Shown: in pieces, positions 1 through 11,541 of the stretch
Layout: every line of letters begins with the position of its first letter
Numbering within the stretch: the first letter of the stretch is position 1
NCBI GenBank assembly: GCA_014843695.1
Contig: CM026390.1
Coordinates: 9,308,977 to 9,372,976, forward strand
Source of the DNA: Archivesica marissinica
Taxonomy: Eukaryota > Mollusca > Bivalvia > Venerida > Vesicomyidae
Direction of reading: 5' to 3'
Length of the DNA stretch: 64,000 nucleotides
The notes under the pieces: generated by a model
What the model was told of the DNA's origin: nothing
Databases searched by the model: none
What the model saw: only the letters and a program-made list of their open reading frames with translations
Made by a program: the position numbers and the translations under genes

Positions 1-1252
1 GCCTATGGGATTGAAGTGCCTTGCTGCCTACAATGAGATACATTAGGGCCTATGGGATTGAAGTGCCTTGCTGCCTACAATGAGATACATTAGGGCCTAT
101 GGGATTGAAGTGCCTTGCTGCCTACAATGAGATACATTAGGGCCTATGGGATTGAAGTGCCTTGCTGCCTACAATGAGATACATTAGGGCCTATGGGATT
201 GAAGTGCCTTGCTGCCTACAATGAGATGCATTAGGGCCTATGGGATTGAAGTGCCTTGCTGCCTACAATGAGATGCACTAGGGCCTATGGGATTGAAGTG
301 CCTTGCTGCCTACAATGAGATACATTAGGGCCTATGGGATTGAAGTGCCTTGCTGCCTACAATGAGATACATTAGGGCCTATGGGATTGAAGTGCCTTGC
401 TGCCTACAATGAGATACATTAGGGCCTATGGGATTGAAGTGCCTTGCTGCCTACAATGAGATACATTAGGGCCTATGGGATTGAAGTGCCTTGCTGCCTA
501 CAATGAGATACATTAGGGCCTATGGGATTGAAGTGCCTTGCTGCCTACAATGAGATGCATTAGGGCCTATGGGATTGAAGTGCCTTGCTGCCTACAATGA
601 GATACATTAGGGCCTATGGGATTGAAGTGCCTTGCTGCCTACAATGAGATACATTAGGGCCTATGGGATTGAAGTGCCTTGCTGCCTACAATGAGATACA
701 TTAGGGCCTATGGGATTGAAGTGCCTTGCTGCCTACAATGAGATACATTAGGGCCTATGGGATTGAAGTGCCTTGCTGCCTACAATGAGATGCATTAGGG
801 CCTATGGGATTGAAGTGCCTTGCTGCCTACAATGAGATGCATTAGGGCCTATGGGATTGAAGTGCCTTGCTGCCTACAATGAGATACATTAGGGCCTATG
901 GGATTGAAGTGCCTTGCTGCCTACAATGAGATACATTAGGGCCTATGGGATTTAAGTGCCTTGCTGCCTACAATGAGATACATTAGGGCCTATGGGATTG
1001 AAGTGCCTTGCTGCCTACAATGAGATACATTAGGGCCTATGGGATTGAAGTGCCTTGCTGCCTACAATGAGATACATTAGGGCCTATGGGATTGAAGTGC
1101 CTTGCTGCCTACAATGAGATACATTAGGGCCTATGGGATTGAAGTGCCTTGCTGCCTACAATGAGATACATTAGGGCCTATGGGATTGAAGTGCCTTGCT
1201 GCCTACAATGAGATACATTAGGGCCTATGGGATTGAAGTGCCTTGCTGCCTA
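1..1252. repeat. 47-bp tandem array at the window edge
   Basis: About 26.6 near-identical copies of a 47-bp unit that begins GCCTATGGGATTGAAGTG. Variation is almost confined to a few A/G changes (GATACATT versus GATGCATT). The array runs off the left edge, so its true length is unknown. The last copy breaks off at GCTGCCTAAC. The high identity implies recent expansion or homogenisation. No ORF or known satellite family is recognised. Confidence 0.97.
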
Positions 1253-1612
1253 ACTTTTGCCGTAAGGGAGTAGTAAGGGAACACTTGTATTTTGTAATGT
1301 CAGTGTATAGGATGCATTATGGGTATATAGCTATTAAAAACCAAACTACAGATATACTATTATGTACCTGAATTTAAAACTCATTTTGCTTCATCCTATG
1401 ACTTCTCCACTTCAACATTACAAATACACAAAGAAGAAATACTATTGGGAATTGCTTGTGTTTATCATGTTTTTGGCGTCATCGTGTCAGCAGTTACGTA
1501 GTTGGTAGTTCCGAGTATACCTCGGCAAATGCTCGAGGCCCTGATTTGGGTGTTTATACAATGGTAGCCATAATACAATTATGTGAGTATTTAATAGAGA
1601 CCTTACTCTAGT
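1253..1612. other. unannotated spacer
   Basis: AT-rich single-copy-looking sequence with no supported gene. A 25-base stretch around 1283-1307 (TTGTATTTTGTAATGTCAGT and onwards) recurs at about 8151-8178, just outside the other side of the MULE, which is noted but unexplained. Confidence 0.5.
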
Positions 1613-2115
1613 GCCATCCGTGGTCCAATGGTAGAGCGTCGGATTTGGAATCGAACAGTCCGGGTTCGATACTCAGTCAGACCACGTATGTAGTGTCATT
1701 GAGCAAAGCACCTCACACACATTCAGGCGCGTAGCTAGGCCTAAATATGGAATACACACCATCCTAGGGGGTCCGGGGGCATGCCCCATCCAGAGATTTT
1801 TTCCCCGCTATATGGTCTCAAGTGACTTTTGCCTACTATGAACGTCAGCTACAATCAATATCTGTTGGCATTTTGTTCATGTCTGCTTTCTTGTGAATGA
1901 TCAATGTCGGTGTCCCCCCCCCCCCCCTTTACCCCCTTACGATCCAGTTTTTATTGCATTTTTTGCATTTATTTAATTTTCATGAACTGTCAAAATAATT
2001 CTTACGCACGTGCGTACACCGCGTAAGCCTAGCTACGCGCCTGACATTGCTTAGTACTGGTTAACCGCTATGGTCTGCTAAGCATGCTCAGGAAAACATG
2101 TCTAGGTCCCCTGGT
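1613..2115 (+). repeat. tRNA-derived SINE copy split by a MITE
   Basis: The head at 1617-1685 has an A-box-like stretch (GTGGTCCAATGGTAGAG) and a B-box-like GGGTTCGATAC, as in Pol III tRNA-type promoters. The anticodon stem does not pair cleanly, so it is not a functional tRNA. The part after the insertion (TACTGGTTAACCGCT and GCTCAGGAAAA) resembles the body of the SINE at 52581. A hAT-type MITE sits in the middle (1724-2043). Removing it and one target copy restores a continuous SINE. Confidence 0.6.
1724..2043 (-). mobile_element. non-autonomous hAT-type MITE, 320 bp
   Basis: The ends are inverted repeats CAGGCGCGTAGCTAGGC and GCCTAGCTACGCGCCTG. The 5-bp direct repeat ACATT flanks it (1719-1723 and 2044-2048). 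Both subterminal regions match the 2.5-kb transposase-bearing element at 14823-17326 in reverse orientation: the left end carries the GGGGGTCCGGGGGCATGCCCC-like tract of that element's 3' end, and the right end carries the TTTTTATTGCATTTTTTGCA tract of its 5' end. It is therefore an internal-deletion derivative. It contains a C14-16 homopolymer near 1914. Confidence 0.9.
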
Positions 2116-2137
2116 ACATACATACATACATACATAC
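2116..2137. repeat. (CATA)n microsatellite
   Basis: About five copies of the tetranucleotide CATA. The surrounding sequence from 2138 to 2965 is AT-rich and shows no supported gene. Confidence 0.85.
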
Positions 2138-3596
2138 TCTGTATAATATGTAAGTCTAGATGTAAATTTATCATTTTTACATAAAACATGAATATCTTTT
2201 TAATCTCCCACCAGAAAACAACAAATAGTTTTAGGCCAACGATGGACCTACTTTTTATGAATAATAAAATGCGGGAATCTGGCTATTTCACCACATGTCA
2301 ATAGATGTACATCACAGGAGAAAGTTCCATAGATATGAACGTCAACTTGTTTTTAATAAAAAATACTAATACCTTAATTTATTCAAAACTTGTTTTTTCC
2401 TCTTACACTCGTACGTTTTTGTTGATGTTGTCAATATTTAGGTGAATTTCAATGAATTTGTTATCTATCGGCTGCATTTGACATTTGTAAGGTGCCCGCT
2501 ACTTATGTGACGTCACTTGATTGCCCTATATGGCATTTATTACTATTGGTATGAACTTGTGAGGCGAAATTTACATCGTCACCGGTCATTGGTATCACCG
2601 CGTAAATAAAAGATGGAGGCATGTGCTGTTGCTTTCCATTTTTTTGATTCAATTATGATTATTTCTTACTAACTAATATTGCATACAATAAAATAAATAT
2701 GATTATCCTTAATTGAGAGTGAACATTATTTGCACAGCCTCGTTTTGGAACAAAAATACACAGGCTTATGTCACCGGTTACCGGTATACCCAGGATAATG
2801 TATACTTAGAGTAATGGAACGTATGCTCGGCGTAATTCCCACATATAATGACCAGTATAAAATGTTAATTGAACAAGTTTGCTGTATATTATTATTTTCT
2901 TAAGCCCGAAAACAACTTTCAAAAACTCTTGTTGACAGTCTTAGCTTCATCTCGTGACCTTGCTGCTCAATACGGTCCCGGGTCGTTTCGCCCCAATTAC
3001 ACGTTCGCACTATGAGTAGTTCCGCCCTAGTTGCAGGTTCGCCCCGGGACGTTTCGCCCTAAATATTATATTTATATATAATATTTCCTGTCACATCAGC
3101 CACGGTTTCATATAGCAATGTAAGTCAGACTAGTTATACTATATGAAACCATGTTACCAGCTGGCACCACGAGGAGGTGCGACAGGATGATGTACAATGT
3201 ATATCATATTAATTTGCCGAAGAAGACGTATATATTGCACATCATTAAGCCAGCCAAAAATAGTTGGCCCTAAAAAGGGCCGTTCTCTTCGTCTGTGTCG
3301 GTAACATCTTCACTGAAATGGAAACTCACTTAAAATTCTGATTATCACATTATCTATGCTCGATCGTACATACATATATACATTCTGACGCACACGCCCG
3401 CACACACATATTCTTTGGATTATCACATGATCTATCTAAATCTGAAAAACAAGAACTTGCAATTGTGGTCATTAGTGAGTCATTACAGACACAGCGTACA
3501 AACCACGCCCAAACTGGTACGCGATTAAGTACGCGTATGCACAGCGGTGTAGGAATGTGGACGTTGTTGTCTCATTCGTCATGTATCAGTCCCAAG

Positions 3597-3760
3597 CTTT
3601 CTTGAGGTGGGCGTCCAATCTAGCAGTCGTTGGTCGCATATCTCGCTCAAGGTCCCCGGCATCGATGTTGCTCGCAACCAGTTCAGCTTCCCATCTCAGC
3701 AGTGGCACCAGAACGAAAAGCCGACCTGTCCTGCTCGATGGTTCATCCGGTAGTGCCATC
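3597..3760 (-). pseudogene. MULE transposase, C-terminal exon (frameshifted)
   Basis: On the minus strand an acceptor (ATTTCCAG) precedes sequence that joins in phase with the exon at 3891-3996 and begins GWHYRMNHRAGQ, the motif seen after NNDVEG in MULE-type transposases. The frame then breaks, and the continuation in another frame reads VLVPLLRWEAELVASNI followed by an ARLDAHLKKAWD-like end. One indel near 3715 therefore separates the two frames. The + strand reading frame here is only a shadow. Function would have been DNA transposition; this copy is broken. Confidence 0.6.
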
Positions 3761-3890
3761 CTGGAAATCGAAATAAATTATAGTATAAACGTAAGCAAAT
3801 AATATGTTGAGCTTGGTTTACGTGGATGTGTAATCAATTACATATACAAACATCTTGATATTCATGTACGACTACATACATAACACCTAC

Positions 3891-3996
3891 CTTCGACGTC
3901 GTTGTTGGTTCCGACTGTATGACGGAAGACTGACCAGGAAGCGGGCGGGAACGTCACGCTGGCGATCCACTGGCGCAGAATATATGTCACCAACAT
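3891..3996 (-). pseudogene. MULE transposase internal exon
   Basis: Bounded by a canonical acceptor (TTTCTCACTTTCAG) and donor (GAAG|GTAGGT) on the minus strand. It encodes a stretch with RQWIASVTFPPASWSVFRHT followed by VGTNNDVEG. WPP/FPPASWSVF and RTNNDVEGWH are hallmarks of a common animal MULE transposase family, often with FLYWCH zinc fingers. Length 106 bp; it splices in phase to 3760. The intact open frame and good splice sites suggest this part has decayed little. Confidence 0.65.
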
Positions 3997-4120
3997 CTGA
4001 AAGTGAGAAAGAAATTAAATATTATGATAATAATTAATTACACGATCCCATATACGTACATGGAGTAATATTTAATTTTGATAATTTACAATTAAATTAT
4101 AGTTGCCAAATTGGTGATTC

Positions 4121-4136
4121 GGGGGGGGGGGGGGGG
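4121..4136 (+). repeat. G16 homopolymer
   Basis: Sixteen consecutive G inside the MULE body. Such runs are prone to sequencing error, so local indels are uncertain. Confidence 0.9.
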
Positions 4137-4629
4137 TAGTACACCGTGTCTGTGGCGTAGAGTGCTGTCTGTAACAAAATGTAACATAATATATATGCTT
4201 TGATGACAATTCGTTAATTCCAGTGGTCAATAATCACAAATCATTACGGGTGTTAATATGATGTCGTGTATTTAGTGTATCTGAAATCGCGTAGAAGTAC
4301 ATGTGCAATCCTATACATTTTACATACCTCGTCACCAATGACCGACGGCTAGAGCACGGGGGGGGTCGTGATATTCCCTGGCGTCTATCTGCAACATAAT
4401 AATATATTATAAAAGAACTTGATGCAATAAATAAATAACCTAATTATACGTTTATTAGCAGTAGTATTTGAAAATGCATTTCAACTAAAACGTGAACGTA
4501 GTATACATGTAAATGTATAAATATACGGATTGGCTTATGAAACAATTACATAGCATACAAATATACTGTTTGGAATTAAATATATGTGGATATTGTATAA
4601 TTATTTCGTGAATGTTCATCAAATGTTAC

Positions 4630-4757
4630 CTCAACAATGGAACACTGCGTGCACCGGTACCAAAGTGCACGCTTCTCAACAACGGAACACTGCGTGCACC
4701 GGTACCAAATTGCACGCTTCTCCACGACGGCTAATCTGTATTCGTTCCAGGATATTG
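4630..4757 (-). pseudogene. possible upstream MULE exon with internal 43-bp duplication
   Basis: On the minus strand an acceptor-like TGTTTTCAG and a donor-like GAG|GTAACA bound 128 bp. The segment contains two direct copies of about 43 bp encoding EKRAIWYRCTQCSVV and EKRALWYRCTQCSIV. The W-Y-R-C-x2-C arrangement could be a degenerate FLYWCH-type zinc-finger piece, but the match is weak. The exon boundaries are predicted only from splice consensus. Confidence 0.35.
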
Positions 4758-6267
4758 CTGAAAACACAAAACAACAACATTATTATATCAACATGACATA
4801 TGTTGATATGTATGGGAAATAATGGAGGGGGGAGTATCTGCATATATCTCCCAGTAAACTCATGTAAAACCCTTACATTTAAAATACCCTTACAAAATTT
4901 AAGTTAGTTTAGTTTGTAGTTCAAGTGATGATTTACCAAATATAACCATACCGTCTGCGAATAACAGTAACATTATAACAGTGTATCACATATATATATG
5001 CATCAAACATTTTAGCAACAACAGTAGTATGCATAATTGTTACATTAGTAATCAGGTACACATGATACATACAGTATCCCAATCATTATCATATATTTAT
5101 ACAGAACAGAACAGAAGTTTATTCATGATGTATACATAAGTACATACCTGGTAGTCATAATATATACATATAATTACATATAAATAAACAAGTGATCAAT
5201 AAAGCTATCGTATAGCTACTGTAATCTAATTTCCAAATAGAGGATGAACATTCTAGTTAGTTGTTTTGTCTAATTAAGAAGACAAAGCGTTCAATATTGA
5301 GTTCCTATGGTTTAAAGCATTCTTAATAAATCGAGCTAAGCTTAATAAAACCTTTCTATTATCACTGTTCATTAAAGAACAACATCTATACATACTTGGT
5401 CTCGTGTAGTAGTAAGTACTTTCCTCAAATATGAGTAACACGGACACATTAGACAGACATATTAACAACGTATTAACATTATATGCCAAACTAACAATAT
5501 CGCATCTTACATGTTGTACACTTATGGTTAATGCCTAATAAAATTAAAACTTGAAACTTAAATTAATTACGATTGTGTGAAAATTGTATAATATGCTATA
5601 TAAACTTTTAAATTTTCTTTAATAATTTGTCGAAAATAAAAAGGTCAATATATACATGGTTATTCAACACATACATGTATACACATACCTATACCGCACT
5701 TGCGATGTGTCCACATGCCTCACACATCACACTCAATGCTAGGCTGCCGGGGTCGGACACCGGAAGCGCAAACAACACACATATCGGACATGATGCACTC
5801 AGATAATTATAACAAGTATTACTAAGTAGATAATTCAACGATTATTTAAACTTCACAGACTGGCATATGTTCGAGAAATTAGATATTACCTAATACTGGA
5901 AGGGTATATATGGTCGTACCATGAATTTGAGTAATAATGTATAATTGTCATTTAATAGTATGTGCGACATTATATTTATTGTCAGCACAATTATAAACAC
6001 GCCATCTTAAGGAAAACCGCCGAATAATTAGGGCTTACCGTGCAATTAAATTCACAGATAATCAAACATTCTGGAAACACGGTCAAATTAATGATACCGC
6101 AAAGGGATTAAACTTTCATTTAATTATACACTCTTCAGTTTTTTACATTTCTTTTAAAGTGTACCTTATTACAATCAATTTCGCCGACGTCGAGGGTAAA
6201 TAAGCTCAAACATCATCAGACAATCAATATCGATACCGGTTGTTTTCATCTTTATTAATTATCATCT
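4758..6267. other. MULE interior without recognisable gene
   Basis: Very AT-rich sequence with only short reading frames. Nothing with a codon pattern or known motif was found. The N-terminal part of the transposase should lie here on the minus strand but I cannot identify it, so it is deleted, unrecognisable or split into short exons. Confidence 0.5.
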
Positions 6268-6790
6268 ATGTACGTACAATACAACACAACACATTTAAAC
6301 AATCATATTACTGTGTTCCGGGCGTTAAATGGTACAGCGCCTGTGTATATCCAAGGACTGTTCCAACCTGCCATTCAGACCGAATATAGGCAAAAACTAC
6401 GATCATCAACATCTAGTGAAACCAAACTGTATGAACCACCACCAACACGAATAAAACTGGCGGACAAATCTATCGTTACCGTAGGACCGAAATGGTGGAA
6501 CTCGCTCCCAGACTATCTCAGGGATGTGAAAAAGGAATCAGAATTCAAATCAAAACTAAAAACATACTTGTTTCGACGGTTCTTGAACTAGAGTGTGTGT
6601 ATGTATGACTGTGTCGTTGATTCTGAATTCTACAGTGACTTGCTAGGAAATAAATTGATGTGTTTTTGTAAATACTCATTTTACACTCTATTTTTATGCA
6701 TTGATACATAGTAATGTAAAGTTTGGATTGTACAGCGCAACCGAATATTTTATACATTTTTGCGCTTTATAAATGCTTTGTATTTGTATT
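6268..6790 (+). pseudogene. non-LTR retrotransposon: C-terminal tail of ORF2 and 3' UTR
   Basis: A 107-codon frame (6268-6591) carries the C-terminal signature of LINE reverse transcriptases: FRALNGTAPVYIQGLF, then VGPKWWNSLPDYLR, then a basic end KSKLKTYLFRRFLN. This follows the thumb region and normally closes ORF2. The catalytic YADD part is absent, so this is a 5'-truncated insertion. The trailing TTTGCGCTTTATAAATG resembles the short 3' end of such elements. It lies inside the MULE on the opposite strand. Confidence 0.7.
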
Positions 6791-8730
6791 AAAAGTACAT
6801 GTTATGTTTATGGCGATGAACATAATTATTATGTGTTAATGCCAACTAAAATATATTGCATTGAATTCTGAATAGAATTATAAGAGACATATTGGCACAA
6901 AACATCACATTATAAAAATAGTCAATGTAACCACCATTTTAGCTACGAATCCAATCATAGTAATCTTTGTTCGAATCTCTATTCTCATACCATAATAATT
7001 GGATTCCAACAAACAGTGATGTATATATTTGGTTGCATGAAGCGTATAACAAAACACATACATGCACATCAATTTGGTTAGTGAGTCAGGCTACACGATA
7101 ACAACATGACAAGTCAACAACATATTGTACAAGGGTATATATATATACATGGGGACAGTGGACTTTATGAAAGAATTATACATGTACGGCAATCTTAAAT
7201 ATTATTGCGATACACAATACTTATTACAAGTTGCAATAGTAATATTATCATTCATAAACATTGTGGAGCTTCATTAATTATATTCAATTTCACATACATG
7301 GCCGGAAAATTTATTATATTTAACTGATTGTACTAATTATGCAGTCTACATTGAAATAGTTTCATCTTGCTAGGCTGTCACACATTTCATGTTCCAACCT
7401 GAGTTAGAAAACAAAACATTGGCAAATTACAGTATATTGAATTATAACACCTGTATTAGCAGTGGACATACAATCATATTTACACTGGAACATTTTGACA
7501 ATATATACATAGCTTGTCACTTCTGGAGATAAAATATTGACTTTGGGGCGAAACTACCCACCATACAACCGTTACCTACCTACTACATAGGGCGAAATGA
7601 CCCAGTACCCGGTGCGAACATGTATTTAGGGCGAAACGACCTGAGACCCTCAATACAGCTATCGCAATGGTGTCGTGTCAGCACCCGTTTATATGGGGAA
7701 CTGACTTCAGGGCACCTATGCACGGCGTACTTGTTATTTTTTATTTATCCACCATAACTTGTTGAATATCTTATTTTGATATAGTACATCATTGAGTAAA
7801 AACACTTATTGGTCTGAATCAGAAATGGTATAGAAACTATTTTTCTGGTTAGGTGTAGATTTTTAAAATTTGGATAGGTACCTAAATTGCTCATACACCG
7901 TAACAGTTTCAGAGGTATATTCTCCCAATGATTGGTTTGTTTATGTTCGTCTGCTGGACCAGTCATGTGACAGTTGCATCATGTTACCATTACATGCAAC
8001 GGAATGCTATTGAACAATGCTCTGTCAGCGGAATTAGCCTAGAACTATATAAATATTTTAAATACGGATGTAAATGGACAAATACGCCGATCATAGGTTC
8101 CACCACTCTAATACCGTAATTCAACATATAAAGATACTAGGATGGGCACAATTGTATTTTGTAATGTCAGTGTATACTTAATACTGTAATTCAACAGATA
8201 CCATGATATACTAATTACTGCGAATTACAGAAATATAACCAATGTTGAACCATGCGCATTTGTTTTGTGATAACTTCCGATGCTTTTGTGTATATGATCT
8301 GCTCCAAGTTTTTCAAATCTATCTATCTTCCTCTAATGTCAAACCCCTCGCAGGGATGTAGACATGTTGGCTCAACTTGGCTCTAACTTATTACAATTAG
8401 TTTAAACATATTTATTTAGAAAATAGCATACATGAATAAATTGCTGCAATAGAAAACATTTGTGTTGGAAAACAAGCATGTTAAAATGCTTATGCTAATT
8501 CCTTTCCATAGTGGAGTTTGCAAGCATTATGTTACATATACTGTACATATACTGTACATTTAGCACCTTGGAGTCAGTGGATGATAGGTAGTGTTTTAGC
8601 ATTGGCTAATTTTAAATCTATCTTGTTTATACTTGATACTGAATTTTAATAAATAGTGGTTAATTTATTACAATTGTCGACAGAAGTGGCAGACAAAAGA
8701 ATGGCCTGAAGGATGCCTGAATAATGTTAA
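6791..8730. other. AT-rich region without supported gene
   Basis: Covers the right part of the MULE (to 7648) and single-copy-looking flank. The right MULE end between about 7545 and 7648 has repeated GGGCGAAA motifs. Several small reading frames exist but none shows a motif or codon bias. Confidence 0.5.
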
Positions 8731-9066
8731 TTATGTCCTCTCGATGGTCTGGCATTTCGCAGTGGTTGCTCCGTAGTGATATCTATCAAGTTGTTTCTTA
8801 TCTCGAAGAGCATAGTTGACCATCGTGGAGTTGCACTGGTCTTGTATGGTGTCCCAGCTCAAGTCAAGGAGCATGTCGGTAACGCTGCTGGGTCGGGCGT
8901 AGTTGTTCATCACAAACCTAGCAGATCTCCGTTGAACCATTTCTAGCTTGTGATGAGATGACCATACAGATGAGGTATTCAACACATGGCGAAAATAGGT
9001 TTTGGAGGCATTTGCTTTGCCACTCGCATGTCTTGATCTTTCTTTGGAAGGACAACAATATGCCAA
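8731..9066 (-). pseudogene. LINE reverse transcriptase C-terminal fragment
   Basis: Minus-strand frame of 111 codons with the tail signature of Jockey/CR1-type reverse transcriptases: SSVWSSHHKLEMVQRRSARF, then VMNNYARPSSVTDMLLDLSW. This region normally lies about 100 residues before the end of ORF2. No YADD catalytic core is seen, so it is a 5'-truncated remnant. It is a different LINE family from the fragment at 6268. Confidence 0.7.
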
Positions 9067-9666
9067 ACAATTATGTGTAATGACTGATCAAAATACGGAA
9101 GGTGTTAAATTTCAGTCGAGATTATGGTCGTTTTCAGTGGTAATTTGAAATAGAAATGTGCACACATGGTTCCGAATACTTGTCCAGTGTTCGGAAAAGA
9201 GGAGTTTCGGTTTATGGAGGTTTTTTTTTACATTGAATAAAGCAGGACAGATATCGGGACTTGGAAAATGGTCTGCTTTAGAGTGAATTCCGATTTAGAG
9301 GGGTTCCACTGTACCAAATACTTTCAGTAATGACATCCAACTGAATATATTTTTAATATACCGGTACTTACTTGATAAATATATCATGTTTTGACTAGAA
9401 TACCCAGGTCTCTTGTCATTCTCACTGTAGCTCCGGACGACAGGAATATGACATTAATTAAAGAATTGAAAAACTGGTTGCAAACAAATGTTTACAATGT
9501 TCATAATGCAATGTGTTAATTTATCATTCACAAATGTCGAAGCTGCAACAAATAAGGTTTTCAGGAGAGGAAAAAACTGTTTTAACCATAAAAAAAATAA
9601 CAATAACCATAGCTACAAAACAAAGAAATGCTTCACCTAAACAAATAACATGTTTGTATGAATCTG
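9067..9666. other. spacer, no supported gene
   Basis: AT-rich, no motif-bearing reading frame. It includes A-rich runs near 9590. Confidence 0.5.
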
Positions 9667-9953
9667 TGTGTTTTACGTTTATTTATCGTCGCTACCGGTT
9701 GCCCATATGAGCGAGGCCTTCTGAAGAGATTGGTCATTTGAGATTTTTGGAGGATAGTGCAATGATACAGACAGAGACCTATTCCAGAGTCTCCTCTGGT
9801 TCTTTTACTTGCACGGTGTAAAGCACCGATACGAGACCTCGGTTTAACGTCCCATCTGAAAGACTGTTAATTTTATTATGGTCAGACGGGGGATCGAATC
9901 TGCGATCCCTGGATTACCAGTCCAGCGTGTTACCACTGGACTACAGATCCGTC
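9667..9953 (-). repeat. tRNA-derived SINE, family A, nearly full length
   Basis: Read on the minus strand, the head has an A-box-like TAGTCCAGTGGTAA and a B-box-like GATTCGATCC. The body contains GTCTTTCAGATGGGACGTTA and CAGAGGAGACTCTGGAATAG. The tail is TAGCGACGATAAATAAACG. Related copies lie at 11304 (-), 19077 (+), 23890 (+) and 59766 (-). The dispersed copies share ends and a Pol III-type head, the definition of a SINE. Confidence 0.85.
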
Positions 9954-10267
9954 TGTGAGTCAGACAGCTTCTCCCCAAACACCAATACACTGTAGATCAT
10001 GGTACTCTTTACCGACTGTAACAGCATAGCCCAATGCTAAGCTTCAGTGGTAATGTGGTAATATACACATCTAAGGAACAGGTTGTACATTGTAGTTATA
10101 ATTTGATAGTTGAACAGATACCGCGATATTGAACCTGTGATCCCTGGATTACAATTGTATGATTCTATGACTGGTATGATGTACATTTGTATGTGTGAAA
10201 ATATTGGAAAGCAAGATCTAGAAAATAGTCAAGCGTGACACAATTTCACCGTAACCAGAGTAACCAC

Positions 10268-10470
10268 TTAGCCCTTTCTGTGCTGGAAAAGAGTATTTGG
10301 TTTTGCAAACAGCATAGAGCCAGATCAGATGGCACAGAATGTGCCATCTGATCAGGCTCTATGCTGTTTGCTATTCTGATGGTGGATCTAAAGCATTTGA
10401 CTAGTAAGCAACATAGATCCTGATCAGACACGGTACCATGCCACAGAATTATTCAGCATTTTAAGGGATA
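10268..10470. mobile_element. TTAA-type MITE, family 2 (degenerate copy)
   Basis: Homologous to the better-preserved copy at 12884-13127. Internal palindromes centre on CAGCATAGAGCCAGATCAGA and its complement, and on AACATAGATCCTGATCAG. The terminal TTAA has decayed (TTAG at the left). No coding capacity. Confidence 0.7.
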
Positions 10471-10872
10471 GCCTGTGCTCATGTGTTGCTTGTACTTGTC
10501 GCTGGGTATGTTTCTTGGTAAGCAATTGCCAGCAGAAAGCTTGTACATGTAGCACCATTCCTTTTATTCACAATTCAGCAGACATATATCTTGGGTACTC
10601 GTATGAAAAATGAATACGGCAGAAAAAGCATGAATCACTAGCCTGGGAACAAGCATTGATAAAGCCTTGTCAGTCAAATAAATATATTTTAACACCGAGA
10701 CTATTAATTGGGCCGTATTGAGTTTCTGATCATTTTGCCAGAAGTTAAAACGTGAAAAATCGACAGACAGGAACCCAGGCTACTGAATCACAGGCGGACA
10801 TAACAATGCTTTGAAACTAAAATTGGGGCTGAAAAGGTAAAGCAATTATTTTTTCTACCTAACGGTGGCTGC

Positions 10873-11116
10873 TTAACCCTTTCAACACCACAGACCTCTA
10901 AATTGGCTTACAAAAAAGTGTAGATCCAGATGAGCCGGCTCGTGACGAGCCGTCTCATCAGGATCTGCACTTTTTTCAAGTAATATAACTATATTTAGAA
11001 TTTTATTTACCCATTTTGATAAATGAACTGATCCAAATGTAATTTTGTTATTAATTTATTGGTCTAAAAATATCATGGACCAGTCCATGTCAGTTACTTG
11101 GTGTTGAAAGGGTTAA
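10873..11116 (+). mobile_element. TTAA-type MITE, family 1 (piggyBac-like), 240 bp
   Basis: Starts TTAACCCTTTCAACACCA and ends with the inverted TGGTGTTGAAAGGGTTAA, so a TTAA target duplication flanks a TIR beginning CCC, as in piggyBac elements. The centre is a strong hairpin GAGCCGGCTCGTGACGAGCC. Other copies: 11965, 51574, 41240/44398 (split), 19912 and 58494 (both expanded). No ORF. Confidence 0.88.
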
Positions 11117-11122
11117 TAGAGG

Positions 11123-11216
11123 GCAAATGTAACATATTGGGAATTTGAAAACTGAGCTGCTAATGTACATCGGCTGCTTAGTAGAAGTGACCATTAACAC
11201 AGGTTTGGCTGTATGC
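11123..11216 (+). mobile_element. fragment of TA-flanked MITE
   Basis: About 90 bp matching the right half of the complete element at 61405-61557, including GACCATTAACACAGGTTTGG before the end. Confidence 0.6.
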
Positions 11217-11303
11217 TATCAAAAAACTATTACGTCTGCCGGTGTACTGAATGGATTGTATACTGCCATAGTTGAAAAGAAAGACATTTTTTATTTGAGT
11301 GTG

Positions 11304-11541
11304 TGTTTTACGTTTATTTATCGTCGCTAACTGTTGCCCATATGAGCGACGCCTCCTGAAGAGATTAGTAATTTTAGATTTTTGGAGCATAGTGCAATGA
11401 TACAGACAGCGACCCATTCCAGAGTCTCCTCTGGTTCTTTTACGTGCCCGTTGTGTAGCACCGACACGAGACCTCAATTTAACGTCCCATCTTAAAGACT
11501 GTTAATTTTATTAAGGTCAGACGGGGGATCAAACCTGCGAT
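11304..11541 (-). repeat. SINE family A, head-truncated
   Basis: Body and tail match the copy at 9667-9953 (CAGAGTCTCCTCTGG, ACGTTTATTTATCGTCGCTA). The tRNA-like head is cut after the B-box, where the sequence becomes unrelated. Confidence 0.82.

Larger units (their letters stand above)
2974..7648 (-). mobile_element. Mutator-like (MULE) DNA transposon, 4675 bp, decayed
   Basis: Flanked by an 8-bp direct repeat CTCAATAC (2966-2973 and 7649-7656). Ends are inverted: GGTCCCGGGTCGTTTCGCCC at the left, and GGTCTCAGGTCGTTTCGCCC when the right end is read on the other strand. Both ends carry several further copies of a GTTTCGCCC-like motif over about 110 bp, which look like transposase binding sites. 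The minus strand carries exon-like pieces of a MULE transposase (3597-3760, 3891-3996). A LINE fragment at 6268-6790 is nested inside. Size, TSD length and transposase agree with a MULE; family assignment beyond that is not possible by eye. Confidence 0.8.

Noticed and set aside
1617..1685. tRNA gene
   Set aside because: Promoter boxes are present but the anticodon and acceptor stems do not pair. It continues into a SINE body.
7928..8119. 63-codon frame and other short frames between 7.6 and 8.7 kb
   Set aside because: Length expected by chance in AT-rich DNA; no motif.
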